Assembly: GCA_002297815.1 (NCBI GenBank)
Contig: DBKH01000082.1
Span: 1-64,000, forward strand
Length of the DNA stretch: 64,000 nucleotides
Origin: Bacteroidales bacterium UBA755
GTDB lineage: Bacteria; Bacteroidota; Bacteroidia; Bacteroidales; UBA932
Direction: 5' to 3'
Made by a program: the position numbers and the translations under genes. The notes beneath the pieces are model-generated. The model saw nothing but the letters and a program-made list of their open reading frames with translations. It was not told the origin of the DNA and made no database searches. This document shows, piece by piece, positions 9,623 through 19,179 of the stretch. Positions within the stretch are counted from its first letter, which is position 1. Every line of letters begins with the position of its first letter.

Positions 9623-9630
9623 TATCTTTG
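9623..9630 (+). promoter_or_regulatory. -7 element (TATCTTTG) for the cupin-phosphatase pair
   Basis: TATCTTTG lies 31 nt before the ATG at 9661. The T-rich CTTTT about 19-22 nt upstream may act as the -33 element. The arrangement is divergent from the rfbD promoter. Confidence 0.6.
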
Positions 9631-9660
9631 CGAGTAATGATTGAAAAATAAGAATTTTAT

Positions 9661-10059
9661 ATGATAATTGATTCTCAACTTCTTGATAATTTGACTATTG
9701 AGGCAAGACGTTCTCCAAGGCTTAGGATGAACTATGATCTTAGAAATTCTTCAAGTGATAAGTCACAGAGGATGATGAACGCTCTGGAACCTGGAACTGA
9801 AATTCCTGTTCACAGGCACACTCAATCCTCAGAAACCGTTGTGGTGATTAGAGGAAGCATCCGGCAGAATTTTTACGATGACGATGGTTTCTTGACAGAG
9901 TCAGTAATTTATAGGGCAGGGGACCCGGTCTCAATCTGTGTTGTTCCTGTGAACACATGGCATAATTCCGAATCCTTGGAACCGGGTACTATAATATTCG
10001 AAGCAAAAGATGGTGCCTACGTGCCTCTTGGGGCGAGTGATATTCTTGTTGTGAAGTAA
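9661..10059 (+). CDS. WbuC-family cupin-fold metalloprotein
   Basis: A 132-residue single-domain cupin. The metal site is visible in EIPVHRHTQSSETVVVIRGS, with the second cupin motif in VPVNTWHNSESLEPGTIIFEAKDG. It resembles WbuC, a protein of unknown activity encoded in O-antigen clusters. The setting fits: it lies divergent from rfbDAC and 23 bp upstream of a capsule-type tyrosine phosphatase. Confidence 0.8.
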   Translation: MIIDSQLLDNLTIEARRSPRLRMNYDLRNSSSDKSQRMMNALEPGTEIPVHRHTQSSETVVVIRGSIRQNFYDDDGFLTESVIYRAGDPVSICVVPVNTWHNSESLEPGTIIFEAKDGAYVPLGASDILVVK

Positions 10060-10082
10060 TTGACATTTAGCGTATTAATTAT

Positions 10083-10784
10083 ATGTGGATATTCTCTAAA
10101 AAACATAATCTGAAAGACATCGGGGTGTTTCAAGGATTAACTGATTGTCATTCCCACATCCTTCCGGGTGTTGACGATGGGGTTAAAACCATGGATGAGT
10201 CTCTGGCCATACTTGACCGTTACGAACAATTAGGCATGAAAACGGTGTGGCTCACACCGCACATTATGGAAGATGTTCCAAACAAGACAGATGACCTCAG
10301 GGCACGCTTCGAGACCCTTCTTCAAAACTATAAAGGAGGACTTACACTCCATCTTGGGGCTGAGAACATGATTGACAACCTTTTTGAGGAACGTCTTAAG
10401 GATGGGGATCTATTGACTGTCGGTTCAGAGCATGACCGCCTTTTAGTTGAGACTTCTTATTTTACGCCTCCTTATGGCTTTTATGACATCTTAGAGACAA
10501 TTAAAACCAAAGGCCTTTTCCCAATTCTGGCTCACCCGGAAAGGTACATCTATATGTCTGAAAAAGACTATGACAGGCTGAAATCAATGGGAGTATTGTT
10601 TCAGATGAATCTTTTTTCTTTGGTTGGGCTTTATGGTGAGCGAGCTAAGAAAGTCGCAGGAGAACTGCTGAAGAAAGGTTACTATGACTATGCCGGAACC
10701 GACATCCACACTATCCGGATTCTAAATCATTGCCTAGAGGAAAAGATTGCTCAAAAGGAACTTTGCGATTTTAAGGATTTGTGA
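10083..10784 (+). CDS. CpsB/CapC-family PHP-fold tyrosine-protein phosphatase
   Basis: A 233-residue PHP-superfamily metallophosphatase. Metal-binding motifs are visible: DCHSHILPGVDDG near residue 22, LTPHI, GAEN, LAHPERY and the C-terminal AGTDIH. Family members dephosphorylate bacterial tyrosine kinases that control capsule or exopolysaccharide length. Its neighbours (cupin, dTDP-rhamnose genes) support a role in surface polysaccharide. No cognate Wzc-like kinase lies in the window. Confidence 0.88.
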   Translation: MWIFSKKHNLKDIGVFQGLTDCHSHILPGVDDGVKTMDESLAILDRYEQLGMKTVWLTPHIMEDVPNKTDDLRARFETLLQNYKGGLTLHLGAENMIDNLFEERLKDGDLLTVGSEHDRLLVETSYFTPPYGFYDILETIKTKGLFPILAHPERYIYMSEKDYDRLKSMGVLFQMNLFSLVGLYGERAKKVAGELLKKGYYDYAGTDIHTIRILNHCLEEKIAQKELCDFKDL

Positions 10785-10888
10785 GAATAATGTAAATTAT
10801 CTTATTATTTGAAAGAGATTTTTGAATATTTAAGATTTTTCGTAACTTGTAGCCAAAATAATACAAAAACTATAAACCGCTACGAGTT

Positions 10889-12508
10889 ATGTCAGATAAG
10901 AAACTTCTTTTGGGTGACGAGGCTTTAGCCTTGGGAGCATTGCATGCAGGCCTTTCAGGTGTGTATGCCTATCCAGGCACTCCTTCGACTGAAATTACGG
11001 AATATATCCAGTCACACCCACTTACGAAAGAGCGCGGAATCCATTGCGAATGGTCTTCTAACGAGAAAACTGCAATGGAGTCTGCGCTTGGCGTTTCATA
11101 TTCAGGTAAAAGGGCCCTCGTGTGCATGAAGCATGTTGGAATGAACGTATGTGCCGATGCTTTTGTTAACTCCGCTGTCACTGGAGCCAATGGTGGCCTC
11201 GTGGTTGTGGCCTGCGATGACCCATCTCAGCACTCTTCCCAGAACGAACAGGACTCCAGATTCTATGCTGATTTTGCAATGATGCCGTGTTTTGAACCAT
11301 CCAACCAACAGGAGGCGTACGACATGGTCCGTGAAGCATTCGACTATTCCGAGGCAAACCATATTCCTGTTCTTATGCGTCTTACTACACGCATGGCGCA
11401 TTCCAGAGCCGTTGTTCAGACGGGAGAAATTCGTTCAGAGAATGAACTTCATTTTCCGGATGAGCTTCACGAGAAGAATTGGGTGACTCTTCCTGCGAAT
11501 GCCAGAAAGCGTATTCTGGAATTAGCAGGTGATGTCCTTCGTTTTGTAAAGGATTCAGACAAATCAAAAGACAATGAGTACTATCCTTCAGACAATCATA
11601 AGTTTGGAATAATTGCATGCGGTATTGCCTACAACTACTTGATGGAGAATTATCCGGAAGGATGTCCTTATCCAGTACTAAAAGTAACGCGCTACCCATT
11701 CCCTAAGTCTCTCGCCTTGGAAATGACCCAGTCGTGCGGTACCCTTCTTGTCATGGAGGAAGGCCAGCCACTTATAGAAGAACGCCTGAGAGGCATTCTT
11801 TATGATCCTAAGGCAGAAGGCAGCATCATTGTCCATGGACGATTGGACGGAACTCTTCCTAGAACAGGCGAGTTGACTCCTGACTGTGTCCGTGAGGCAC
11901 TTGGGCTTCCACCTATGGAGGCATATTCAAAATCAGAAGTCACTGTTCCTCGCCCTCCGGCTCTCTGCCAAGGATGCGGCCATCGCGATTTCTACACTAC
12001 ACTTAACGCTGTTCTTAAAGAATATGCTCCTACAGCTAGAGTTTTCAGCGACATAGGCTGCTATACCTTGGGTTACATGCCTCCGTTCAACTCTTTCCAG
12101 ACCTGCGTGGAGATGGGTGCTTCGATCACTATGGCATTGGGAGCTGCCAATTCAGGGGTATGGCCTGCGGTCGCTGTGATAGGGGACTCTACATTTACCC
12201 ATAGCGGCATGACCGGGCTTCTTGATTGCGTCAATGCTGGAGCAAGTGTGACGGTCTGCATCTCAGACAACCTTACCACAGGCATGACCGGTGGACAGGA
12301 CTCGGCAGGAACTGGCAAATTGGAGGAAATATGTAAGGGACTTGGGGTTGCACCAGAACACATCAGAACTATCATTCCGCTTCCGAAAAACTATCCTGAC
12401 ATGGAAAAAGTAATAGACGAAGAACTGAATTATAGCGGTGTATCAGTCATCATCTGTCGTCGCGAGTGCATCCAGACGGCCAAGCGTCACGCAGCCGCAA
12501 ACAAATAA
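10889..12508 (+). CDS. iorA: Indolepyruvate:ferredoxin oxidoreductase, alpha subunit
   Basis: A 539-residue subunit of the TPP-dependent enzyme that oxidatively decarboxylates aryl 2-oxo acids (indole-, phenyl- or hydroxyphenylpyruvate) to aryl-acetyl-CoA with reduction of ferredoxin. The N-terminal pyrimidine-binding domain begins LLGDEALALGALHAGLSGVY. The C-terminal TPP domain has CQGCGHRDFY near residue 360 and GDSTFTHSGMTGL. The protein stops after RRECIQTAKRHAAANK: the C-terminal 2[4Fe-4S] ferredoxin module present in archaeal IorA is absent, so electrons must leave through other clusters or a partner. First gene of a four-gene operon with iorB, an aminotransferase and a CoA transferase. 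Confidence 0.93.
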   Translation: MSDKKLLLGDEALALGALHAGLSGVYAYPGTPSTEITEYIQSHPLTKERGIHCEWSSNEKTAMESALGVSYSGKRALVCMKHVGMNVCADAFVNSAVTGANGGLVVVACDDPSQHSSQNEQDSRFYADFAMMPCFEPSNQQEAYDMVREAFDYSEANHIPVLMRLTTRMAHSRAVVQTGEIRSENELHFPDELHEKNWVTLPANARKRILELAGDVLRFVKDSDKSKDNEYYPSDNHKFGIIACGIAYNYLMENYPEGCPYPVLKVTRYPFPKSLALEMTQSCGTLLVMEEGQPLIEERLRGILYDPKAEGSIIVHGRLDGTLPRTGELTPDCVREALGLPPMEAYSKSEVTVPRPPALCQGCGHRDFYTTLNAVLKEYAPTARVFSDIGCYTLGYMPPFNSFQTCVEMGASITMALGAANSGVWPAVAVIGDSTFTHSGMTGLLDCVNAGASVTVCISDNLTTGMTGGQDSAGTGKLEEICKGLGVAPEHIRTIIPLPKNYPDMEKVIDEELNYSGVSVIICRRECIQTAKRHAAANK

Positions 12509-12519
12509 TCATAAAGGAC

Positions 12520-13110
12520 ATGAAAAAGAAAGACATTATACTTTCAGGCGTAGGAGGACAAGGAATCCTCTCGATCGCCACTGTTATCGGTTGGGCTGCG
12601 CTTGACCAGAATCTTCACTTGAAGCAGGCTGAAGTACATGGGATGAGCCAGAGAGGAGGCGATGTTCAGAGCAATCTCAGGATCAGCACCGAGAGGATTT
12701 GGAGTGATCTTATTCCTAAAGGGGAGTGCGACATCATACTCTCCCTTGAGCCGATGGAGGCTCTTCGCTACCTTCCTTGGCTTTCAAAAGTGGGCTGGAT
12801 AGTGACTAATTCCACTCCATTTGTGAATATTCCAAATTATCCTCCGATGGAAGAAATAACAGCAGAACTCAAAAAAGTCGGCAACGTCATCACCCTAGAC
12901 TGTGACCAGATAGCCAAACAAACAGGTTCTCCGCGCAGTGCTAACATGGTCCTTTTAGGAGCCTCAGCAGCAATTATGGAAATACTCGATCCGGAGAAGC
13001 TCCGTGAAGGAATTACGAATGTTTTCTCACGTAAAGGGGAGAAGGTTGTTCAGATGAACATCGCAGCGTTTAATGCTGGATTGGAGGTCTCAAATAGTTT
13101 TTCGAAATGA
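12520..13110 (+). CDS. iorB: Indolepyruvate:ferredoxin oxidoreductase, beta subunit
   Basis: A 196-residue gamma-type domain of the 2-oxoacid:ferredoxin oxidoreductase family. Signatures are ILSGVGGQGILSIATVIG, QAEVHGMSQRGGDVQSNLR and the C-terminal GSPRSANMVLLGA. The start at 12520 puts the glycine-rich motif close to the N-terminus; upstream in-frame codons overlap iorA and are not conserved. It ends overlapping the aminotransferase start by 4 bp (ATGA), so the proteins are probably made in step. Confidence 0.93.
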   Translation: MKKKDIILSGVGGQGILSIATVIGWAALDQNLHLKQAEVHGMSQRGGDVQSNLRISTERIWSDLIPKGECDIILSLEPMEALRYLPWLSKVGWIVTNSTPFVNIPNYPPMEEITAELKKVGNVITLDCDQIAKQTGSPRSANMVLLGASAAIMEILDPEKLREGITNVFSRKGEKVVQMNIAAFNAGLEVSNSFSK

Positions 13111-14426
13111 AACCGATCTCTAGGCAAACTGTAGATGAAGTCCTTCAGCGGCTTGACATAGTTGACATTGGCCGGACAACAATCCGGCAGTGTGTCAACG
13201 TGTCCCATGAGTTGGAGTGGATTTCTGGTGAGAAATTCGTTCATCTTGAGTTTGGCATTCCAGGCATGAATGCGTGTAAAGTCGGACTGGATGCTCAGAA
13301 GGAAGCATTAGACAACGGTGCAGCTTCTGTCTATCCACCTTCGTGTGGAATCCATGAATTGAAAGAAAACGGCTCGCGCTTTATCAAAGCATTTGTCGGG
13401 GTGGAAATCTCTCCCGAAGGTATTGTCCCGACAGTCGGCTCAATGCAAGGTTGTTACAATCTTCTTCTTGAGTGCATACAGATGAATCCAGAAAAGGACA
13501 CAGTCGTCTATCTGAATCCTGGTTTTCCTTCTCATTATGTCCAAGCTAAGGTCTTGGGAATCAAGACCAGAATGTTCGATCTCTACGATTTCCGTGGGGA
13601 TAAGTTTAGGGAGAAACTTGAAGAAGTGTTTAGAGATGGATGTGTCAGCGCGATAGTATATTCAAATCCAAACAATCCATCGTGGGTCTGCCTGACGGAA
13701 GATGAGTTGAAGAGTCTTGGTGAGCTTTGTACGAAGTATGATGTGATTGCTCTTGAGGACATGGCCTACATGTGCATGGACTTCAGAAAAGACCTCTCCA
13801 TGCCTTTCCTACCTCCTTTCCAGCCTACGGTCGCCCGCTACACGGACAATTGTGTGCTGATGATTTCTGCATCCAAGATATTCAGTTATGCTGGTGAACG
13901 CATCGCTATGGTCGCCATTTCCGACAAACTCTACAAGCGGGAGTATCCGGCCCTTCGAGAGCGTTATGGAATAGGTCGCTTCGGTGACAATTTCTCTCTC
14001 ACCTATCTCTATGTCAACTCGTCAAGCTGCTCTCATTCAGCCCAGTATGCCTTTGCTGAAATGCTTGGCTCAGCGGCAGACGGGAAATATGACTTTGTGG
14101 GCCAGATGAGGGAATATGGACGTAGAGCCGGCAAGGCTAAAGAAATATTCCTTCGCCATGGTTTTTACATCGTTTATGACAAGGATTTAGGAGAGGACGT
14201 GAGCGATGGTTTCTTTTTTACTATCGGTTACGATGGCCTGACTGGCAGCCAGTTGCTTCTTAATTTGCTCAGATGTGGAATCTGCGCAATAACCTTGGTC
14301 GCTACAAGGAGTACCCGCGAAGGCATCAGGGTCTGCGTCTCACTTCTTAATTCGGAAAAAGATTTCTCTGATCTGGATGAGCGTCTCGGTTCATTTGAGA
14401 GACTTATGATGGATGAAAATCGTTAA
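13107..14426 (+). CDS. PLP-dependent class I/II aminotransferase
   Basis: A 439-residue fold-type I aminotransferase. The PLP lysine is K257 in ISASKIFSYAGERIA, preceded by the SNPNNPSW motif and the aspartate in LEDMAYM. Its position between iorB and a CoA transferase suggests that it makes the aryl or branched-chain 2-oxo acid that IorAB oxidises, taking amino acids such as Trp, Phe or Tyr. Substrate specificity cannot be read from the sequence. Confidence 0.88.
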   Translation: MKPISRQTVDEVLQRLDIVDIGRTTIRQCVNVSHELEWISGEKFVHLEFGIPGMNACKVGLDAQKEALDNGAASVYPPSCGIHELKENGSRFIKAFVGVEISPEGIVPTVGSMQGCYNLLLECIQMNPEKDTVVYLNPGFPSHYVQAKVLGIKTRMFDLYDFRGDKFREKLEEVFRDGCVSAIVYSNPNNPSWVCLTEDELKSLGELCTKYDVIALEDMAYMCMDFRKDLSMPFLPPFQPTVARYTDNCVLMISASKIFSYAGERIAMVAISDKLYKREYPALRERYGIGRFGDNFSLTYLYVNSSSCSHSAQYAFAEMLGSAADGKYDFVGQMREYGRRAGKAKEIFLRHGFYIVYDKDLGEDVSDGFFFTIGYDGLTGSQLLLNLLRCGICAITLVATRSTREGIRVCVSLLNSEKDFSDLDERLGSFERLMMDENR

Positions 14427-14444
14427 TTTTGAAAATGTTACATT

Positions 14445-15737
14445 ATGAAATATGTCAGTGCAGACGATGCTGTTAAGCTCGTGAAATCAGGAGATTGGGT
14501 GTTCTTCCAAGGAAGTACAGCCGTTCCGGTGATCATCCAAGAGGCTCTTGCTCACCGTGCAGATGAGCTTCGCGGAGTAAATATTGTTTCCGGTTTCAAC
14601 ATCACCAAAGGGCCGGCTCCGTTTTGCAAGCCGGAGTACAAAGAGTCGTTTTTCGTGAACAGTGTGTTCCTGTGCTCAGACCAAAGAGAGTATGTGGCTC
14701 AAGGGTATGGAAGCCTTATTCCTGGCTTTTTGGGAGAGATTCCATCCCTTATTCGTCGTCGTGAGATTCCGATAGATGTGGCGTGCATTAACTGTTCGCT
14801 TCCTGATGAGAATGGCTATTGCAGCTACAACATCTCCGCTGACCTTGCACAACCGGCTGTCGAGTCTGCCAAGATTGTGATTGCCCAGGTGAACAAGAGC
14901 ATACCTTACCTTTATGGTACAGCAATGATTCATGAGTCGAAAATCACTGCTGCCATCGAGTGTGATGATCCTCCAGTTGATATGCAGTTTGGGCCTCCTA
15001 GCGAGATCGAATCGGCCATTGGCTCGTACATCGCAGCGGAGATTCCGGACGGAGCCACACTCCAGATAGGTGTCGGAGGCATTCCGAATGCTATCCTGAA
15101 CGGTCTGAAAGACCATAAACATCTAGGGCTCCACACGGAAGCGATGACGGACGGGGTGTTCCGCTTGATGCAGACAGGAGTAATAGATAACTCACTAAAA
15201 AAAGTAGAGCCAGGGCGTAGCGTTGCTTGTTTGGCTTTAGGTTCGCGTCACATGTACGAGTACCTTGACCACAACAAAGATGCTGTGTTCTATGATGTTA
15301 GTTGGACGAACGACCCTCAGCGCATCCGCCAGAATCCGAATGCCATGGCTATCAACTCCGCAATTGAGGTTGATTTGACAGGTCAGATCTGCGCGGATAG
15401 CATAGGCGAGAAGATTTTCTCAAGCGTTGGAGGCCAGCACGATTTCATGTATGGGGCCGCCTTGTCTGAAGGTGGAAAGACTTTCATTGCCCTTCCATCT
15501 CGTACTGCAAAAGGAAGGGGAAAAATCGTAGCCAACCTTGCTCCCGGAGCCGGTGTGGTAACGACCCGCTTCCAGACCCAGTACGTTGTCACTGAATATG
15601 GTTGTGTCTATCTCCGCAACAAGAATCTAGCAGAGCGAGCTAAAGCCCTAATTTCTATTGCCCACCCGGATGACCGAGAAGCCCTTGAACGCGCAGCTTG
15701 TGAGCGTTTCGGCTACTCGTTCTTGCGCTTGAAATAG
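14445..15737 (+). CDS. Acetyl-CoA hydrolase/transferase family CoA transferase
   Basis: A 430-residue Cat1/4-hydroxybutyrate-CoA-transferase-like protein. Family signatures include QIGVGGIPNAIL and the probable catalytic glutamate E232 in LHTEAMTDG, and VGGQHDF in the C-terminal half. Such enzymes move CoA from an acyl-CoA to acetate or another acid. In this operon it most likely takes the acyl-CoA made by IorAB, releasing the aryl or branched acid while keeping the thioester energy as acetyl-CoA. Last gene of the plus-strand operon; a structured element follows. Confidence 0.88.
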   Translation: MKYVSADDAVKLVKSGDWVFFQGSTAVPVIIQEALAHRADELRGVNIVSGFNITKGPAPFCKPEYKESFFVNSVFLCSDQREYVAQGYGSLIPGFLGEIPSLIRRREIPIDVACINCSLPDENGYCSYNISADLAQPAVESAKIVIAQVNKSIPYLYGTAMIHESKITAAIECDDPPVDMQFGPPSEIESAIGSYIAAEIPDGATLQIGVGGIPNAILNGLKDHKHLGLHTEAMTDGVFRLMQTGVIDNSLKKVEPGRSVACLALGSRHMYEYLDHNKDAVFYDVSWTNDPQRIRQNPNAMAINSAIEVDLTGQICADSIGEKIFSSVGGQHDFMYGAALSEGGKTFIALPSRTAKGRGKIVANLAPGAGVVTTRFQTQYVVTEYGCVYLRNKNLAERAKALISIAHPDDREALERAACERFGYSFLRLK

Positions 15738-15758
15738 CGTAGGATTCCTTAGAATGCC

Positions 15759-15890
15759 GTTCGGGTGTTCAAAGATAATTTCCGCAAACCTTAGCCACCC
15801 GCGGCTATAAGCGGGAGGGGCCCAGCCGATAGGCTGGGAGGGACGAGCGCGAAGCGCGAGGGTTTGCGGAAGTTGTCTTTGGGCACGGGT
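15759..15890. repeat. Multi-hairpin inverted repeat between convergent genes
   Basis: Outer arms 15759-15790 and 15861-15890 pair imperfectly with several G-U pairs, so they look designed for RNA. Inside are three small hairpins: CCCGC/GCGGG near 15798-15815, CCCAGCC/GGCTGGG near 15821-15838 and GCGCGAAGCGC near 15846-15857. It fills the gap between two convergent genes and could terminate both transcripts. The GCGCGAAGCGC motif is shared with the inverted repeat at 615-701. Confidence 0.7.
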
Positions 15891-15893
15891 TTA

Positions 15894-17996
15894 TTACACA
15901 ATAATCTTGTTAAGCTCCGAGATCCAGAGCTGAACCTGCGCGTCGGATGGCATACGCCAGTCTCCACGTGGTGAGAAACTTACAAGACTAATCTTCGGAC
16001 CATCTGGCATGCAAGATCTCTTGAATTGCTGGCTGAAGAAGCGCCAATAGAACTTCTTAAGCCATTTTAAGATTGTGGCCTTGTCGAATGTCACGTCCGG
16101 GTGCTTTACGGTGTCCTTACCAGAGTAGATATCTGTTCCATTTTCGGCCTCACCGAACGCGCGGCATGCTAGGTGGAAAATCTTGACAGGAGAGTAACCG
16201 TACCTGATGAAGTTGTAGATAAAGAAATCGTGCAGCTCATAAGGACCTATAAGATCTTCAGTTTTTTGCTTAATCTGCCCCTTTGAGTCAGCAGGTGTAA
16301 GTTCCGGACTGATAGGGGTGTCCGCAATGTCGAGAAGAATCCCTCCTGCACTTCTGCCACCGTCTGTGGATGCATCGGTGAACACATTTCTGGCGGCCCA
16401 ACGCACAAGATACTTGATCAAAGTCTTTGGAACCGAGGCATTCACAGCGTACATGGACATGTGATCACCGTTGTAGGTGCACCAACCTAGGGCTAACTCT
16501 GAAAGATCACCGGTTCCAATCACAATACCATTCTCTTGATTGGCGATGTCCATCAGAATCTGCGTCCTTTCACGCGCCTGGGCGTTCTCGTAGGTGGAAT
16601 CCATTACCTTCGGATCGTGCTCGATGTCCTTAAAATGCTGTTCAACAGCGGCTACCACGGAAATCTCGCGTGTGGTGATACCAAGAACCTCCATCAAATC
16701 CACAGCATTGGATTTTGTCCGGTGAGTTGTTCCCAATCCAGGCATGGTGATACCGATGACATTTTTGCGCGGAATCCCCAGCTTATCGAAAGCCATGACT
16801 GTCACAAGGAGTGCCAATGTGCTGTCAAGACCACCGGATATTCCCAAAACTGCCTTTTTGCAATTGATGTGCTCTAGACGGGCGATGAGCCCAGTTGTCT
16901 GAATCTGAAGAATCTCCTTGGAACGTTCCGCAATCTCAGTCGGATCCCCTTCAGGGAGGAATGGGTGAGGCTCTACATAACGGTAGAATTTCTTTTCAAA
17001 GTCAGTCGGTGCAGCGGGACCAAGGTCGTAACATGAATATAATCCTGAATATTCACATGCCGAAGTCCCGTCAGGAGTCATGCCTCTGAATGAATTCTTC
17101 TTTTGACGAAGAACGTTCAGCCTTTCGATGTCAAGGTCAGTGATAATCATCGTGTCGTGAAGTTGGAACCTTTCGTTTTCGGCAAGGACACGTCCGTTTT
17201 CGCAGATGATTGAGGAGCCTCCATAAACTGTGTCCATTGAGGATTCTCCATAACCTGCCGAGCAATAGATGTAGCCTGAGACTGTACGCCCTGATTGGTT
17301 GGAAATGAGTTCCTTGCGTTGTTGATGCTTGGTCATTACCTCATTTGAGGCTGAGATGTTCACAATTACCTGAGCTCCAGAAGGGGCGAGGAAAGAGGAT
17401 GGTGGAATTGGAGTCCAAAAGTCCTCACAGATTTCAATGCCGAATGTCGCGCTTCCAACACTGAACAGAAGGTTAGGGGAGATGTTGCACCTATGCCCAC
17501 AATATTTGATGATTGAGTCGAACCCGTCCCTGTAATAGTCTTTGCCATCGTCAACGAAACGTCCAGTGGACGAGTTGTCAGGGCCAAGAAAGTCAGATCC
17601 AGAAGCGAACCATCGCCCCTCATCGAACTCCGCATAGGTCGGAAGGTAAATTTTTGGCACGATACCCTTGAGCCCACCGTTTCTGACAACAATTGCGCAG
17701 TTGTAAAGGCGTCCTCTGAATCTCACTGGAGCACCTACAACGACTGTGATGTGCTTCCCTCTTGTGAAATTCATGATCTTAGCAACAGCTTCCTCTGATT
17801 TTGTCAAAAGGAGATTCTGGCCGAAAAGATCAAGGCATGTGTAGCCTGTTATGGAAAGCTCCGGGAACACAACGAGTGATGCTCCCTCTTCCTCAGCCTT
17901 TCCTGTCAAATTGCAAATTGATTCTGTGTTATATTCAACGTCCGCAACTTTCACTCTTGGCACGGCAGCGGCAACTCTGAAAAGTCCTAAATCCAT
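15894..17996 (-). CDS. nadE: Glutamine-dependent NAD+ synthetase
   Basis: A 700-residue two-domain enzyme that amidates nicotinic acid adenine dinucleotide to NAD+, the last step of NAD synthesis. The N-terminal 300 residues are a nitrilase-fold glutaminase (VVFPELSITGYTCLDL gives the Glu; FGIEICEDFWTP gives the Cys). The C-terminal domain is the ATP-PPi ligase with SGGLDST near residue 385-392. Last gene of the minus-strand run deaminase, nucleoside phosphorylase, small membrane protein, nadE. Confidence 0.96.
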   Translation of the reverse strand: MDLGLFRVAAAVPRVKVADVEYNTESICNLTGKAEEEGASLVVFPELSITGYTCLDLFGQNLLLTKSEEAVAKIMNFTRGKHITVVVGAPVRFRGRLYNCAIVVRNGGLKGIVPKIYLPTYAEFDEGRWFASGSDFLGPDNSSTGRFVDDGKDYYRDGFDSIIKYCGHRCNISPNLLFSVGSATFGIEICEDFWTPIPPSSFLAPSGAQVIVNISASNEVMTKHQQRKELISNQSGRTVSGYIYCSAGYGESSMDTVYGGSSIICENGRVLAENERFQLHDTMIITDLDIERLNVLRQKKNSFRGMTPDGTSACEYSGLYSCYDLGPAAPTDFEKKFYRYVEPHPFLPEGDPTEIAERSKEILQIQTTGLIARLEHINCKKAVLGISGGLDSTLALLVTVMAFDKLGIPRKNVIGITMPGLGTTHRTKSNAVDLMEVLGITTREISVVAAVEQHFKDIEHDPKVMDSTYENAQARERTQILMDIANQENGIVIGTGDLSELALGWCTYNGDHMSMYAVNASVPKTLIKYLVRWAARNVFTDASTDGGRSAGGILLDIADTPISPELTPADSKGQIKQKTEDLIGPYELHDFFIYNFIRYGYSPVKIFHLACRAFGEAENGTDIYSGKDTVKHPDVTFDKATILKWLKKFYWRFFSQQFKRSCMPDGPKISLVSFSPRGDWRMPSDAQVQLWISELNKIIV

Positions 17997-18024
17997 ATTA
18001 TCAATATTGTCGTTTGAAGTTTTA

Positions 18025-18048
18025 GTCGCTTCGACAGGCTCAGCGACC
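18025..18048. repeat. Dispersed repeat, core CGCTTCGACAGGCTCAGCG
   Basis: A 24-bp copy of a family seen again at 32141, 34907, 34950 and 37518. This copy lies between nadE and the small membrane-protein gene on the minus strand. The arms (CGCT... ...AGCG) make it partly palindromic. Confidence 0.8.
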
Positions 18049-18064
18049 TGTGAATGTGCCCAAA

Positions 18065-18283
18065 TTAAGCATTTGCCGGATCATTTCCTTTGTCGAACTC
18101 CTCTCGCTCGCGTCTGCGTTTTTGATTGACATAGGTGGCTATCCCTCTGTAGAGAAAATAAATCCCAATCAGCAGGATGCAGACGATTTTCCATGAAATT
18201 GGCACACCTTTAATCAATAGTGCAGAACCGAACCCTATTATGAACACTGCGAAGACAAAATAGAGGATGTAAGCGTACTTCAT
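18065..18283 (-). CDS. Small two-TM membrane protein, unknown function
   Basis: A 72-residue protein with two hydrophobic helices (about residues 4-24 and 29-48) followed by a strongly basic then acidic tail (NQKRRREREEFDKGNDP). It starts 12 nt after the nucleoside phosphorylase gene on the same strand, so it is in that operon. I recognise no family. The tight spacing and hydrophobic profile support a real gene. Confidence 0.65.
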   Translation of the reverse strand: MKYAYILYFVFAVFIIGFGSALLIKGVPISWKIVCILLIGIYFLYRGIATYVNQKRRREREEFDKGNDPANA

Positions 18284-18295
18284 TGTCTATGAATA

Positions 18296-19132
18296 TTATA
18301 GTGATTCTATCATTTTAGTGAACAGAGCGCACATCCTGTCCGCAGCCGCGTCTGCTGCCTTCACGACATCGTCACCATCATTAACATAATCAGGAGCGTA
18401 GTCATCGTGTGCCTCATTTGTGATCACAGACACTCCGAACACAGGAATGTTTGAGTGCCTTGCAACAATCACTTCCGGAATAGTTGACATACCTGTGGCA
18501 TCACCACCGATTGTGCGAATGTACTTGTACTCTGCCGGTGTCTCGTAAGTTGGACCGGTGCCTCCGAAATAGACCCCTTTGTGTAATTTGATACCTATTT
18601 CATCTGCGATTTTCTCAGCCATAGAAATCAATTTGAGATCGTAAGGCCTAGTCATGTCTGGGAATCTTGGTCCGAAATCCTCTAAGTTCGGTCCAATCAG
18701 AGGGTTAGGCAGTTGATTGATGTGATCTTTTATGATCATCAAGTCTCCTACTTTGAAGTTGTAGTTGACTCCACCGGCAGCATTGGACACGAACAAGTAC
18801 TTAATTCCTATGACTTTCATCACTCTGATAGGCAGTGTTACCAATTCCATTGGGTAGCCTTCATAGTAGTGAATGCGTCCTTGCATTGCTATGACAGTTT
18901 TTCCTCCAAGTTTGCCTACGATGAAATTGCCTTTGTGGCCTATTGCTGTGGAAACCGGAAATCCTGGGATTGTTTTATAAGGTATTGTCAGCGGAGCGCT
19001 TATGCTGTCCGCAAGTTTTCCAAGGCCGCTGCCTAGAACGATGCCGACCTCAGGCTTGAGGTCGCCAAGTTGTTGCCTAACATAATCAGCGGCTCCGTAG
19101 ATTCTTTCTGCTCTTGGATCCATGATATTCAT
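18296..19132 (-). CDS. Purine nucleoside phosphorylase (trimeric type)
   Basis: A 278-residue enzyme that splits inosine and guanosine with phosphate to base and ribose-1-phosphate. Signatures: [16 protein letters not shown], the phosphate-binding [21 protein letters not shown], and the purine-site [13 protein letters not shown], with [12 protein letters not shown] and TNEAHDDY at the end. Length and motifs match the low-molecular-mass trimeric PNP family. A second ATG 3 codons in (MDPRAER) is also possible. It follows the amidohydrolase gene by 47 bp, so deamination and phosphorolysis of nucleosides are probably linked. Confidence 0.95.
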   Translation of the reverse strand: MNIMDPRAERIYGAADYVRQQLGDLKPEVGIVLGSGLGKLADSISAPLTIPYKTIPGFPVSTAIGHKGNFIVGKLGGKTVIAMQGRIHYYEGYPMELVTLPIRVMKVIGIKYLFVSNAAGGVNYNFKVGDLMIIKDHINQLPNPLIGPNLEDFGPRFPDMTRPYDLKLISMAEKIADEIGIKLHKGVYFGGTGPTYETPAEYKYIRTIGGDATGMSTIPEVIVARHSNIPVFGVSVITNEAHDDYAPDYVNDGDDVVKAADAAADRMCALFTKMIESL

Positions 19133-19179
19133 AAATTATTGCACGTTAGGATTTTCCGCACGCGCCATGATTGTTTATT

